Below, piece by piece: positions 15,604 to 24,356 of a DNA stretch of 35,545 nucleotides. Under the pieces are notes generated by a model. That model had not been told where the DNA came from. It was given only the letters and a program-made list of their open reading frames with translations, and did not search any database. How positions within the stretch are numbered: the stretch's first letter is position 1; every line of letters begins with the position of its first letter. This stretch comes from Flavobacteriales bacterium (GTDB lineage Bacteria; Bacteroidota; Bacteroidia; NS11-12g; UBA955): NCBI GenBank assembly GCA_947487055.1, contig CANKVN010000016.1, forward strand, positions 1 to 35,545, written 5' to 3'. Position numbers and translations under genes: made by a program.

Positions 15604-16611
15604 TTACGAAGTTTCGCCGCCAAGGTTCATTTCGGCACCGTCACCAATATTCATGCTCTGCACAGCACCGGTGAGGATGGCATCTGAACCAATCAGGGAA
15701 TTTTCAAGAATGGCAGTCTGGAGCTGGGCATATTGCCCGATAATGCTGTTTTTCACCACCGACCTGGATATGCTGGCGTGCTCGCCAATACTCACATCCG
15801 GCCCAATAATGCTATTTTCGATTTTGGCGGTGGCTGGTATATAAACGGGTGGAATGATGATGTTGTTTTTCAGCAAGGCTGAAGGCACTTCCGGCAACCC
15901 ATCCCGACGGAGCAAATTGCGGTTGGTCTGTAAAATAATTTCTTTTTTACCGCAGTCGAACCAATTTTCCACCGCAAAGGTGCGCATGGCCACGCCTTTC
16001 TCCATCATGCACTGAAGTGCATCGGTAAGGTGAAATTCGTTTTGTGTACGGATATCGTGGGTGATGTTGTATTCCAGACATTCCTTTAGCAAAGCGGTTT
16101 CCCGAATATGATACAATCCAACCAAAGCCAAGTTGCTTCTGGGAATTGCAGGTTTCTCTATCAGCCTTTTGATACTGCCCTCTTCGTTGAGTTCGGCAAC
16201 CCCAAATTTGCGGGGATCATCCACCTTCTTCACACCCAGGCTACTGACTTTTTCCTGCAGAACGGATTTTAAATCGGTTTCAAAAATGGTATCCCCAAGC
16301 ACAATCAATACGGGCTCATCGTCCTGTATTTCGTTGCGGGCAAGCCAAATGGCGTGACCGGTGCCTTTTCCAAGGGTTTGAATAACAAACGTAGCGTTTA
16401 CGTTGGTGTAATGCTCCGAGATGTATTGCTCTATTTTATCGCCCAAATGCCCGATAATGAATACAAAATCAACAACACCTGCCGCTATTAGGGTATCCAG
16501 GATATGCCCCAGAATGGGTTTTCCCGCAACCGGGATCAAACTCTTGGGCTGGGTGGTAGTATGGGGTTTCAGCCTGCTGCCTATACCCGCGACCGGAATG
16601 ATGGCTTTCAT
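15604..16611 (-). CDS. Sugar-phosphate nucleotidyltransferase with left-handed beta-helix tail
   Basis: A 335-residue enzyme with the nucleotidyl transferase fold. The signature IPVAGIGSRLKPHT at the N-terminus is followed by QPKSLIPVAGKPI, the activating lysine motif. IVLGDTIFETD (about 105-115) holds the metal-binding aspartate, and DPRKFGVAEL follows. From about 255 a hexapeptide-repeat left-handed beta-helix is seen (IIGPDVSIGEHASISRSVV, SIIGQYAQ). The family makes NDP-sugars from NTP and sugar-1-phosphate, for example RfbA/RmlA-like, mannose-1-phosphate guanylyltransferase or GlmU-like enzymes. The sugar is not determinable by eye. Lying between tilS and murF-alr in a close-packed run, it may feed envelope glycan synthesis. 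Confidence 0.92.
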   Translation of the reverse strand: MKAIIPVAGIGSRLKPHTTTQPKSLIPVAGKPILGHILDTLIAAGVVDFVFIIGHLGDKIEQYISEHYTNVNATFVIQTLGKGTGHAIWLARNEIQDDEPVLIVLGDTIFETDLKSVLQEKVSSLGVKKVDDPRKFGVAELNEEGSIKRLIEKPAIPRSNLALVGLYHIRETALLKECLEYNITHDIRTQNEFHLTDALQCMMEKGVAMRTFAVENWFDCGKKEIILQTNRNLLRRDGLPEVPSALLKNNIIIPPVYIPATAKIENSIIGPDVSIGEHASISRSVVKNSIIGQYAQLQTAILENSLIGSDAILTGAVQSMNIGDGAEMNLGGETS

Positions 16612-16627
16612 ATTTCAGCACACAAAG

Positions 16628-17944
16628 TTAAGGTGTTACGTTTGATTCAAGGGTTTGCCATTTTACAACCAGTAAATTTTTACTTAATCCATTGATAGGC
16701 GCAGCCGATGAACGCCTGATACCGGGGATTCCGAGCACCTGTGCAGCGTCGGAAATTACGGGATAGGCATCTTTTTCTGAGGCTGCAATGTGGGCATCAA
16801 CCATGATATCGCTGATTTTTTTACTTCCCTGCATACCAAATGGCTGCATGCGTTGTCCTTTGCGCCTTGGGTGAATGGTAATCGGAAATTCAACAGCGGA
16901 CAGGTCAAAATACCAGGCACCATTGGTAAGACTTTTAGGGAGTTGGTTGTCCTGAATGGTAATCGTCAGCGCAAATTTGCCGGCCTGTATCGAAAATGGC
17001 AACCCTTCAATACTGCCAATATCGGTTTCATTGAATTGATGATCCGGCTGCCTGCCCACCCAAATCCCGCCATTCCGCACTTCTGCCATCAATCCGTGAA
17101 AATGAAAACGGCTTCCTGTTTCGGATTTCAGCAACTTATCGGCCTCCAGGGCCCGCATGCCCAGCGATTGCAAATACTCAAAAATCTTTTTTCTATCGGC
17201 ATCGGCGGCTATGAGTCTTCCCTCGCCCATCACTGGAAAATGCTCTATCCAACGCTGTGAGCTTTTTACCTGCGTGCTGCGCAAGTTTCGCACTGCAAGA
17301 CTCAATTCGGCAAATTCGCGTTCAATACCGGGCATCAATGTGCTGATTTCACCGGTAATCCAGTGCCTGACCTTATTTCGGAGGTAATCGGTTTTATCGT
17401 TGCTGCTGTCGCTTCGCCACCCAAGGTTGTTCGTCCCCATCCATTGCCTGATTTCATCGGCGGTGGCGAACATCATGGGGCGGAAAATATTATCGCGCTT
17501 GATGGGAATGCCTTGCCAGGCGGCAGGACTGTTGCGCAAAAGGTATACAAAAAGATGTTCCAGATTATCGGATTGCTGATGGGCTGTGCAAATCCAGGGG
17601 GTTTCCGGGGTGGAAATATGTTTGAAAAAATCGTAACGCAAACGGCGCGCTGCCATTTGCAGGGATTCGCCGCGGGCATTGGCTTCGGCAGCGGTATCGG
17701 GATGCGCAGTATGCAGCTTAACGTTCCATTTTTTGCACAGCTCCCGAACAAATGCCTCATCTTCATCGCTCTCTTTTCCACGCAAACCAAAATTCATGTG
17801 CATCACCTCAAATGCATAGGAAGACATGGAAAATAAATGTCCCATGGCCACAGAATCCGCACCGCCACTGATTGCCAGCAAGGATTTACCGCTAATTATG
17901 TCGGGTGCCTGCTCCTGAATAAAGGTTTGAAAACGATTTAGCAC
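16628..17944 (-). CDS. tilS: tRNA(Ile)-lysidine synthetase
   Basis: A 438-residue PP-loop ATPase that converts the wobble cytidine of tRNA-Ile(CAU) to lysidine, so the tRNA reads AUA. The PP-loop SGGADS is at 26-31, CTAHQQSDNLEH follows at about 117-128, and the basic loop PIKRDNIFRPM is typical of TilS. The C-terminal TilS domain is recognisable at FPITIHPRRKGQRMQPFG and KISDIMVDAHI. The start is GTG at 17944. It is divergent from the OstA-like gene with only 30 bases between starts. Downstream, the nucleotidyltransferase follows after 16 bases. Confidence 0.96.
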   Translation of the reverse strand: MLNRFQTFIQEQAPDIISGKSLLAISGGADSVAMGHLFSMSSYAFEVMHMNFGLRGKESDEDEAFVRELCKKWNVKLHTAHPDTAAEANARGESLQMAARRLRYDFFKHISTPETPWICTAHQQSDNLEHLFVYLLRNSPAAWQGIPIKRDNIFRPMMFATADEIRQWMGTNNLGWRSDSSNDKTDYLRNKVRHWITGEISTLMPGIEREFAELSLAVRNLRSTQVKSSQRWIEHFPVMGEGRLIAADADRKKIFEYLQSLGMRALEADKLLKSETGSRFHFHGLMAEVRNGGIWVGRQPDHQFNETDIGSIEGLPFSIQAGKFALTITIQDNQLPKSLTNGAWYFDLSAVEFPITIHPRRKGQRMQPFGMQGSKKISDIMVDAHIAASEKDAYPVISDAAQVLGIPGIRRSSAAPINGLSKNLLVVKWQTLESNVTP

Positions 17945-17945
17945 G

Positions 17946-17960
17946 TTATTTGCAAAGTAA
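17946..17960. promoter_or_regulatory. Near-palindromic divergent promoter candidate between tilS and the OstA-like gene
   Basis: TTATTTGCAAAGTAA sits in the 30-base gap and has a perfect 8-base palindromic core, TTTGCAAA. On the minus strand it reads TTACTTTG, one mismatch from TAnnTTTG, placed eight bases before the tilS GTG. On the plus strand the match is weaker (two mismatches). It may serve both directions or bind a dimeric regulator. Confidence 0.35.
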
Positions 17961-17974
17961 TTCCAAAAAACCGG

Positions 17975-19546
17975 ATGAACAAGTTGCGCGCCCTATTGAT
18001 TTTTATGACACTACTCAGCACAAGGCCGGGCATGGCGCAGGAAATCAGTTTGCGGGCAGACCGCATGAAGGGTGAAAAGCGCCGGGGCGAAAGCTTTCAG
18101 ATACTCAGGGGCAGCGTAGCCTTCGAACAAAATGGCAGCACCGTTACCTGCGACGAAGCGGAATACAATACCTCAAAAGAGGAACTGGAAGGGGTGGGCA
18201 ATGTGCGCATCACCAGCAGCGAGGGAGTGGTGGTAACCGGAAGCCATTTGCTTTTTAACAACAAAAACAAAACCGCCAGGGTTGATGGCAATGTGGTGCT
18301 TAGGGATAAAAGCATGACCCTCACGACCCCCTGGATACTTTACCACACCGATACACGCATTGGCTACTATGGTGCAGGAGGCAGAATTGTGGATGGCGAC
18401 CAGATTCTCACCAGCCAAACCGGAAGCTACAACCCCAACAATTCAATGCTGTATTTCCGCTACAATGTGGTCCTCACCCATCCAGACTATACCGTAAGCA
18501 CCGATACCCTTCAATACAGCAACGCCACAGGCAATACCTGGTTTTTCAATTATACCGAAATCAACAGCGACGAAAATACCATTTTGTGCAATTACGGCAA
18601 CTACAATACCCGCACCGGTCAAGGTTATTTCACCAAAAATGCAGCCTTAATCAGCAAAGAAAATATTATCCGTGCCGACACGCTCAGCTACAGCCGCAAT
18701 ACCGGCATTGGCAAAGCTTCCGGGAGGTTGTGGGTGAAAGATACTGCACAAAACATCATCATCTTTGGCAACAAAGGGTACTACGACAAAAACCGCAAAT
18801 ACACCCGTATTATGGGCAACACCCTGGCCAAAAAGCAGGAAAAGAATGGCGATAGCCTGATGCTCAAGGCAGATACTTTTGTGTATGTTGCCGATACCGG
18901 TTCCGGCCGTAGGACCTTAATCGCCTACCACCATGCTTCAATGTGGCGCACAGATTTTAGCGGCACAGCCGATAGCCTTACCTATGCTGCAGACGATAGT
19001 ATTTTTTCTTTATACGGCAAACCCGTACTGTGGAATGACAACACCCGACTAAATGCCGATACCATGCACATACACATTGCCGGCAGCCGGATCCAACTCA
19101 TGAAAATGAGGCAGCATTCATTCATTGCCCTGAAAGAGGATTCGGCCCATTTTAGCCAAATTTCCGGCCGTGACATGGATAATTATTTCAACGCGGAAAA
19201 CCGCCTGAAAAGCGTTTGGGTACAGGGGCAGGGAAAAAGCGTTTATTACATTCGTGAGAAAGACGCCGCCATCACATCGGCCAATACGGTGCAATACGAC
19301 CAGATGCGCATAGGCCTGGATAGCAATAAAGTTAGCTCCATCCGCTTTTACGGATCACCTTCAGGTGTGCTTTACCCCCTGGAAAACCTGCCAACCGACC
19401 AAAATGCCCTTCCCGGATTTGTTTGGAACCCCGAGAACCGTCCGGAAGCAAGCAGTTTCAAAACGCCGTTCAACGTGCCTGAGATGCCCAAAAGAAGAAT
19501 AGAAAAGAACAATGGCGGCAAATCTGGAAAGAAGAAGAAGGGCTAA
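17975..19546 (+). CDS. OstA-like (LptA/LptD N-terminal-type) envelope protein
   Basis: A 523-residue protein with a signal peptide (residues 1-22, ending PGMAQ) and repeated beta-jellyroll OstA-type repeats. Examples are SFQILRGSVAFEQNGSTVTCDEAEYN, GSHLLFNNKNKTARVDGNVVL, and later paired units beginning with the phrase ADT. This is the fold of LptA and the N-domain of LptD, which bridge lipopolysaccharide from inner to outer membrane. The C-terminus is strongly basic (SGKKKKG). It is longer than E. coli LptA (about 185 residues) and lacks an LptD barrel; such long OstA-like proteins are known in Bacteroidota. A DUF5686 protein follows after 71 bases. An LPS transport role is inferred from fold only. 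Confidence 0.87.
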   Translation: MNKLRALLIFMTLLSTRPGMAQEISLRADRMKGEKRRGESFQILRGSVAFEQNGSTVTCDEAEYNTSKEELEGVGNVRITSSEGVVVTGSHLLFNNKNKTARVDGNVVLRDKSMTLTTPWILYHTDTRIGYYGAGGRIVDGDQILTSQTGSYNPNNSMLYFRYNVVLTHPDYTVSTDTLQYSNATGNTWFFNYTEINSDENTILCNYGNYNTRTGQGYFTKNAALISKENIIRADTLSYSRNTGIGKASGRLWVKDTAQNIIIFGNKGYYDKNRKYTRIMGNTLAKKQEKNGDSLMLKADTFVYVADTGSGRRTLIAYHHASMWRTDFSGTADSLTYAADDSIFSLYGKPVLWNDNTRLNADTMHIHIAGSRIQLMKMRQHSFIALKEDSAHFSQISGRDMDNYFNAENRLKSVWVQGQGKSVYYIREKDAAITSANTVQYDQMRIGLDSNKVSSIRFYGSPSGVLYPLENLPTDQNALPGFVWNPENRPEASSFKTPFNVPEMPKRRIEKNNGGKSGKKKKG

Positions 19547-19617
19547 CAAGGCGTTTATCGGATTTCGGGCTACTTTTAACCAATGGACGCTAACAATTTT
19601 ATACATTCAAATGTTCT

Positions 19618-22086
19618 TTGTTTGACCAAGTGCGGCCACTAACTGCCATATTGACCTTTTGCCTGTTTGCATTGCCGCTAAAAGCGCAATATTTCTCTGT
19701 TAGTGGTTTCGTAGCAGACAGCAGCAAGGCGCCCATTCCGGATGTGAGCGTTTTCATCACCAATGGCTCCATGGTTGGCAACACCGATGCCTCCGGATAT
19801 TATCGCTTTGAATTGCGCACCGGCGAATACGAACTGGTTTTCAGCCATCCCAATTACCAGCGGGTTATTTTAAAAGTGGTTTTAGACAAAAAAAACGACA
19901 CCCTCAATTTGATCCTTCCAGAACTGGCAAAGGCCATTGGGGTGGTAGAAATTACCAAAAAATGGACGGATCCGGGCCCTGACATGATGCGCAAGGCCAT
20001 CGGTAAAAAAGATTATTGGGCATCGCGGCTGCCTGCATACACCGCAGAAGCCTATATACGGGCTTTTGAAAGCTATCAGCCACCCAAAAAAAATGAAAAC
20101 ATATGGCACGAGGCAGATACTTCGCGCAAAAAGAAAAAGAAACCCGCTGAAGCAGAACCAGGGGCCAACATGGCGGAAGTGCTGCTGCAACGCGACTTCA
20201 TGCCGCCAAACAAGGTAAAGGAAAACCGCCTTGGTGTTCAAAAGTTTGGCGACCCCGATGGTTTGTTTTACCTGAGCACCACAGAAGGCGATTTTAATTT
20301 TTACCAAAACCTGATGCGCATGCGCGGACTAAGCGATATGCCGGTGATGTCGCCACTATCCAACACCGCTTTGCTGGCATATAAGTTTCAATTTTTAGGT
20401 AGTTATAAAAATGAGGAGGGACAGCGGATTCTGAAAATAAAAATGTCGCCAAGGTCCATTTCCAATTCGGTTTTTTCAGGAGAAATTCACCTTGTAGATA
20501 CCCTATTTTACATTTACCGAACAGAACTTAATTTCCCCAAAAACCAACTCATCGAATACGATAAATTCACCCTAAGGCAGGAATTCAAACTCAACAAAGA
20601 CAGTTGGTTAACCCTTGAAAAACAGCGGTTTGACTACCATGCAATGGCGGGAAAAGGCAAATTCAGCGGCTACACCCTGGTGCAGTTTGGCAAATATGAA
20701 CTCAATAAAACCTTCCCAAAAAACCACTTTGGACTGGAAATCAGTGGAACAACCGACAGTGCCTATAAACGCGACAGCCTGTTTTGGCAAAAAAACCGCA
20801 CTACCCCGCTTAACAATACAGAAGTCAGGTTTATCACCAGCAAGGATAGCATTAAGCGAATTCTAAACAGCAAGGCTTACCTGGACAGCATTGAAAAAGA
20901 CAAAAATAAGGTAACCTTAAAAAAATTGTTTTTGATGGGGCAGGAATTCCAAAACAGAGAGAAGGGGTATTACCTGGATTTTCAACCACTGCTATTTATT
21001 GCACAGCCCTGGTTTCCCGGTGGAACACGCATTACGCTATGGAATACCTTCGAACGGCGTTTTAAAAACAAAAGGGACCTAAAATTCATTGAAAATCTTT
21101 CCTATGGGCTCAACAACAAGGACATTCGCGGCACGCTGATTTTCACCACCACCTTTGATCCCTTTCACCGCGGCGTATTTTCTGTCACCGCAGGCCGGGA
21201 TTTTAATTTCATCAACCCGCAAGCAGCCTTTATTGACCTTGCACGAAGGGGGAATTTCTACCAAAACAACCACCTGGACGCCTTTGTGCGCCGGGAATTA
21301 ATCAATGGCCTATACCTGAGGGTTCAGGGCGATTTTTCTGAAAGGCGCGATATCAGCAAATTCAACTTCGACAGCTTCGCCGACAGTTTGTTTGAAGACA
21401 ATAATCCAACACCTTTCCAATCCAACAGGGCGTTTTTTGCAAACCTCACCCTCAGCTACACCCCCTTCCAGAAGTATATCCGCGAGCCCAGGCAAAAGAT
21501 TATTCTGGGCAGCCGATGGCCTACGTTTTCTGTCAACTTCAACCATGCCCTTCCCAACGTATTTGGGTCCAACATCGACTACAGTTATTTAGAATACAGA
21601 ATAGAACAGGAATTTCCGCTGGGCTTGCTGGGTCGCAGCGAATACAGGGCTGTTAGCGGAAGCTTCATGCGCAAAAACAATTTAAGTCCTGTGGATTTTC
21701 GCTACCAGCGCAGGGGTGACATCACCTTGTTTACCCCGCCCATGTATGCCTTCCAAACCCTGGATTCAACCTTTATAACATTCAAACGGTTCTATGAACT
21801 GCACTACCGGCACCATTTCAATGGTGCTATCATCAACAAAATTCCGTTTATGCGTTTGCTAAAACTGAGGGAGTCGGCCGGCATGAACCTGCTGTACGCC
21901 CCTGAACGCAGAAACATGCTGTTTTATGAAGCTTATGTGGGTATTGACAAACTGGTGCGTATTTGGCGCGACCGCTTCAAACTGGGCATTTACTACACAG
22001 CCGGGTTTAGCAATATTTACGAAAAACCCATTGTTGGATTTAAAATAAACTTCGAGTATTTCGATCGCCGCAACAATTCGTGGTAA
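19618..22086 (+). CDS. DUF5686 protein with N-terminal carboxypeptidase-regulatory-like domain
   Basis: An 822-residue exported protein. After a signal peptide (ending LPLKAQ) comes a CarboxypepD_reg-like beta-sandwich at about 27-100: SGFVADSSKAPIPDVSVFI, then NTDASGYYRFEL and GEYELVFSHPNYQ. The remainder is the DUF5686 region, with many amphipathic strands in the C-terminal half (TRITLWNTFERRF, HRGVFSVTAGRDFNF, FKLGIYYTAGFSNIYE) that look like an outer-membrane beta-barrel. The frame opens at TTG 19618; a GTG at 19630 (MRPLTAIL) gives an equally good signal peptide. It follows the OstA-like gene, consistent with outer-membrane biogenesis, but no function is established for the family. Confidence 0.87.
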   Translation: MFDQVRPLTAILTFCLFALPLKAQYFSVSGFVADSSKAPIPDVSVFITNGSMVGNTDASGYYRFELRTGEYELVFSHPNYQRVILKVVLDKKNDTLNLILPELAKAIGVVEITKKWTDPGPDMMRKAIGKKDYWASRLPAYTAEAYIRAFESYQPPKKNENIWHEADTSRKKKKKPAEAEPGANMAEVLLQRDFMPPNKVKENRLGVQKFGDPDGLFYLSTTEGDFNFYQNLMRMRGLSDMPVMSPLSNTALLAYKFQFLGSYKNEEGQRILKIKMSPRSISNSVFSGEIHLVDTLFYIYRTELNFPKNQLIEYDKFTLRQEFKLNKDSWLTLEKQRFDYHAMAGKGKFSGYTLVQFGKYELNKTFPKNHFGLEISGTTDSAYKRDSLFWQKNRTTPLNNTEVRFITSKDSIKRILNSKAYLDSIEKDKNKVTLKKLFLMGQEFQNREKGYYLDFQPLLFIAQPWFPGGTRITLWNTFERRFKNKRDLKFIENLSYGLNNKDIRGTLIFTTTFDPFHRGVFSVTAGRDFNFINPQAAFIDLARRGNFYQNNHLDAFVRRELINGLYLRVQGDFSERRDISKFNFDSFADSLFEDNNPTPFQSNRAFFANLTLSYTPFQKYIREPRQKIILGSRWPTFSVNFNHALPNVFGSNIDYSYLEYRIEQEFPLGLLGRSEYRAVSGSFMRKNNLSPVDFRYQRRGDITLFTPPMYAFQTLDSTFITFKRFYELHYRHHFNGAIINKIPFMRLLKLRESAGMNLLYAPERRNMLFYEAYVGIDKLVRIWRDRFKLGIYYTAGFSNIYEKPIVGFKINFEYFDRRNNSW

Positions 22087-22295
22087 TTGCCTTTCCATGG
22101 AGCTTTGCAATGCGCCTAGTTTCCTCAGTGCCTCATGCACAAACGCCGGGAAAAGCAAGTAATATACTTCCCGACAATTGGCCCTATCAATGTTTTGTTC
22201 GCCAGTTTGTCACAAAACGGTCGGTTTTATATCATATTTCTTGAGTGGTATTTGTATTTGTCGAATTTGTTTACTATATTCGTATTTGTACCCGT

Positions 22296-22300
22296 AAGGA
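22296..22300 (+). promoter_or_regulatory. Shine-Dalgarno-like site deciding the lipoprotein start
   Basis: AAGGA lies seven bases before the ATG at 22308. It supports that start over the upstream in-frame codons and is one of few purine-rich ribosome sites seen in this window. Confidence 0.5.
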
Positions 22301-22307
22301 AAATGTC

Positions 22308-22910
22308 ATGAAAATGCATACCTATTTGGCCCTCTCAACCACCCTGATTTTGGGATTAACCGGCATTGGCGGTTGCAAAAAACAGCCTGTGGCACAACCA
22401 TCACAACCGCTGCAAAGCAGCGAATGGCTGATTCCGGGAGGCAATGCCCCAGATTGGCAAAACAAGACCGTTCCCGGAATTGGTCCAGCCCAGGTACTCG
22501 AAATTGATGATCCGTCCATAACTCCCGAATCCATTCAATCTTCCGTAGTGCTGGTTTATGGCAACTTAGCCGGTTACCCCGCCAACATATGGCCTGCTGA
22601 AAAAGTTGGCCTCATGCGCCTTCTCGTGGGCTATACCCGCGGCATTTTGCCACGCACCGATGTTTGGAGCGGTATGCCAACTCCGGGGAAAATGCTTATT
22701 CTGCTCACCAATCCGGACAATGAATACGACCCATACGGCAATTTGCCCGGCCACCGCTTCCGGTATTTCTTTGTTCCAAAATATGACCCCACGGCAGCCG
22801 GTCGCAAGCCCGCAGATGGCGCCAGCACACTGCTGGCCAAATACAGCGAATCTGACCTGCGCAACATGACCTACGAGCAATTCTGCGAAGTCGCAGGCCT
22901 TAAAAAATAA
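22308..22910 (+). CDS. Putative lipoprotein of unknown function
   Basis: A 200-residue protein with a lipoprotein signal: MKMHTYLALSTTLILG, then lipobox IGGC with the lipidated Cys23. The frame extends upstream to 22245, but the ATG at 22308 gives the proper signal peptide and has a real Shine-Dalgarno-like AAGGA at 22296-22300, unusual in this window. The mature protein is rich in Pro and Gly, with short blocks such as TPESIQSSVVLVYGNLAGYP, PGKMLILLTNPDNEYDPYG and GHRFRYFFVPKYD. It shows no domain I recognise. The gene is single and followed by mtgA after 136 bases. No function is proposed. Confidence 0.75.
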   Translation: MKMHTYLALSTTLILGLTGIGGCKKQPVAQPSQPLQSSEWLIPGGNAPDWQNKTVPGIGPAQVLEIDDPSITPESIQSSVVLVYGNLAGYPANIWPAEKVGLMRLLVGYTRGILPRTDVWSGMPTPGKMLILLTNPDNEYDPYGNLPGHRFRYFFVPKYDPTAAGRKPADGASTLLAKYSESDLRNMTYEQFCEVAGLKK

Positions 22911-23046
22911 GCGCCGCAGGTGCCTCCAGTTTGCTTTTCGACCGCATTGACCAAAGGTCCAAGTCCCCCAAAATCCGATATCCAAATAGAAAATAATTGT
23001 CCGAAACAAATTTTGGCGCGGCTTCCTGTATATTCGAACCCAGCAA

Positions 23047-23736
23047 ATGGGACTTTTTTCCAATCCAATTGTTTCACGCCTAAAGCGATTGATTTTTCGG
23101 CTGCTGATAGGGTTTATTGTACTCAGCTTTTTGTGGGTACTCGCCCTCAAATGGATTAACCCCACAACCACATTATTAATGAAATCCCGGGAGGGAAAAA
23201 CGCAGGACGGTATTGTCAAGGAATGGGTTCCAATTACCCAAATTTCCAGAAATATGCAACTGGCGGTTATTTGCGGAGAAGACCAAAACTATTGTCAGCA
23301 CTCAGGCTTCGATTTTAAAGCAATTAAGGCAGCGGCAGAACACAACATCAAAGGTGGAAAGAAGCGAGGCGCCAGCACCATCAGCCAGCAAACAGCCAAA
23401 AACGTGTTTTTATGGGAAGGCAGAAGCTGGATAAGGAAAGGACTAGAAGTGTGGTTTACTGCCCTCATTGAACTGGTTTGGGGCAAAGAACGCATCATGG
23501 AAGTGTACCTGAATGTGATAGAAACCGGAGATGGTCTTTTTGGGGTTGAAGCCGCAGCAAAATCCTATTACCGAACCACCGCAGCCAAACTCAACGCCGG
23601 GCAGGCCGCCCGCATTGCCGGTCTCCTTCCATGTCCGCAAACCTGTGGTCTATACAGTGCTTTTACCGCCCAGAGGGCCAACATTATCTATTATGCCATG
23701 ACACGGTATGGCATTCAGCTGGAGTACTTGAAATAG
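23047..23736 (+). CDS. mtgA: Monofunctional peptidoglycan glycosyltransferase (GT51)
   Basis: A 229-residue protein with one N-terminal helix (about 15-35) and a family 51 transglycosylase domain that polymerises lipid II into glycan strands on the periplasmic side. Catalytic Glu78 lies in [16 protein letters not shown]. The second conserved block is [18 protein letters not shown] (106-123), then [13 protein letters not shown] with the second glutamate, and [27 protein letters not shown] and [14 protein letters not shown] complete the signature. There is no transpeptidase domain, which separates it from class A PBPs. Length agrees with MtgA. It stands alone upstream of efp, which has its own promoter box. 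Confidence 0.95.
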   Translation: MGLFSNPIVSRLKRLIFRLLIGFIVLSFLWVLALKWINPTTTLLMKSREGKTQDGIVKEWVPITQISRNMQLAVICGEDQNYCQHSGFDFKAIKAAAEHNIKGGKKRGASTISQQTAKNVFLWEGRSWIRKGLEVWFTALIELVWGKERIMEVYLNVIETGDGLFGVEAAAKSYYRTTAAKLNAGQAARIAGLLPCPQTCGLYSAFTAQRANIIYYAMTRYGIQLEYLK

Positions 23737-23763
23737 GATAAACACTCCGTGCATTATTTGTCG

Positions 23764-23771
23764 TAAATTTG
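23764..23771 (+). promoter_or_regulatory. TAnnTTTG promoter box of the efp operon
   Basis: TAAATTTG matches the Bacteroidota -7 consensus exactly and ends 10 bases before the efp ATG, predicting a leader of only about seven bases. No clear -33 TTTG lies at standard spacing. Confidence 0.5.
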
Positions 23772-23781
23772 CACCACTATT

Positions 23782-24345
23782 ATGGCAACAACCCAGGATA
23801 TATCCAATGGCATGTTCATCCGCTACAATGGAGAACTCTGTCAGATCATTGAATGGCAACACCGCACACCCGGTAACCTACGTGCATTTTACCAGGCCAG
23901 AATGCGCCGTGTAAAAGATGGCAAACTGGCCGAAAACCGCTTTCGCAGCGGAGAAGAGGTTATTATTGTGCGTGTAGAAACACACGAACTGCAATACCTG
24001 TATGAAGAGGGAGACAGCTTCATTTGCATGAACAATGAAACTTACGATCAGGTTCCAATCCCTAAATTTATGTTTGGCGATGGCGCCAAATTCATGAAAG
24101 AAGGCGATGTGGTTTTGGTTTCATTCGAAGGCGAACTTCCCATCGGTGCGCAAGCGCCCTCACATGTGGTGCTGGAAGTTACCTACAGCGAACCCGGCGT
24201 TCGTGGAGATACCGCCACCAACACCCTTAAACCGGCCACCGTTGAAACAGGTGCAACCGTGATGGTTCCTCTTTTTGTGGAAACAGGCGAAAAAATAAAA
24301 ATCGATACACGCAGCGGCGAGTATGTTGAACGTGTAAAAGGTTAA
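23782..24345 (+). CDS. efp: Elongation factor P with Asn at the usual Lys tip position
   Basis: A 187-residue three-domain EF-P that relieves ribosome stalling at polyproline. The N-terminal KOW-like domain (1-62) begins MATTQDISNGMFIRYNGEL. The C-terminal OB domain carries the family signature YSEPGVRGDTATNTLKPATVETG, and the length is normal. The tip loop reads HRTPGNLRAF. Aligned with the E. coli loop KPGKGQAF, Asn32 occupies the position of the modified Lys34, where Pseudomonas has rhamnosylated Arg32. No Lys is present in the loop, so EpmA-type lysylation cannot occur at that site; Arg34 and Arg28 are the nearest basic residues. It leads a tight run with agmatinase 11 bases downstream. 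Confidence 0.95.
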   Translation: MATTQDISNGMFIRYNGELCQIIEWQHRTPGNLRAFYQARMRRVKDGKLAENRFRSGEEVIIVRVETHELQYLYEEGDSFICMNNETYDQVPIPKFMFGDGAKFMKEGDVVLVSFEGELPIGAQAPSHVVLEVTYSEPGVRGDTATNTLKPATVETGATVMVPLFVETGEKIKIDTRSGEYVERVKG

Positions 24346-24356
24346 TCCTACTTTCA

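Noticed and set aside
22249-22288. Three TATTTG repeats and a CGAAT/ATTCG inverted repeat before the lipoprotein gene
   Set aside because: The repeats do not fit the TAnnTTTG spacing, and the inverted repeat has only five bases per arm. Too weak to call a promoter or operator.
22938-22975. Possible hairpin TTGACC-AAA-GGTCCAA in the gap before mtgA
   Set aside because: The pairing needs a bulge, the stem is short and no T tract follows, so it is not listed as a terminator.
23031-23046. TTCGAACCC resembling a tRNA T-arm
   Set aside because: No acceptor stem, anticodon arm or D-arm can be formed around it; it is just upstream of the mtgA start.
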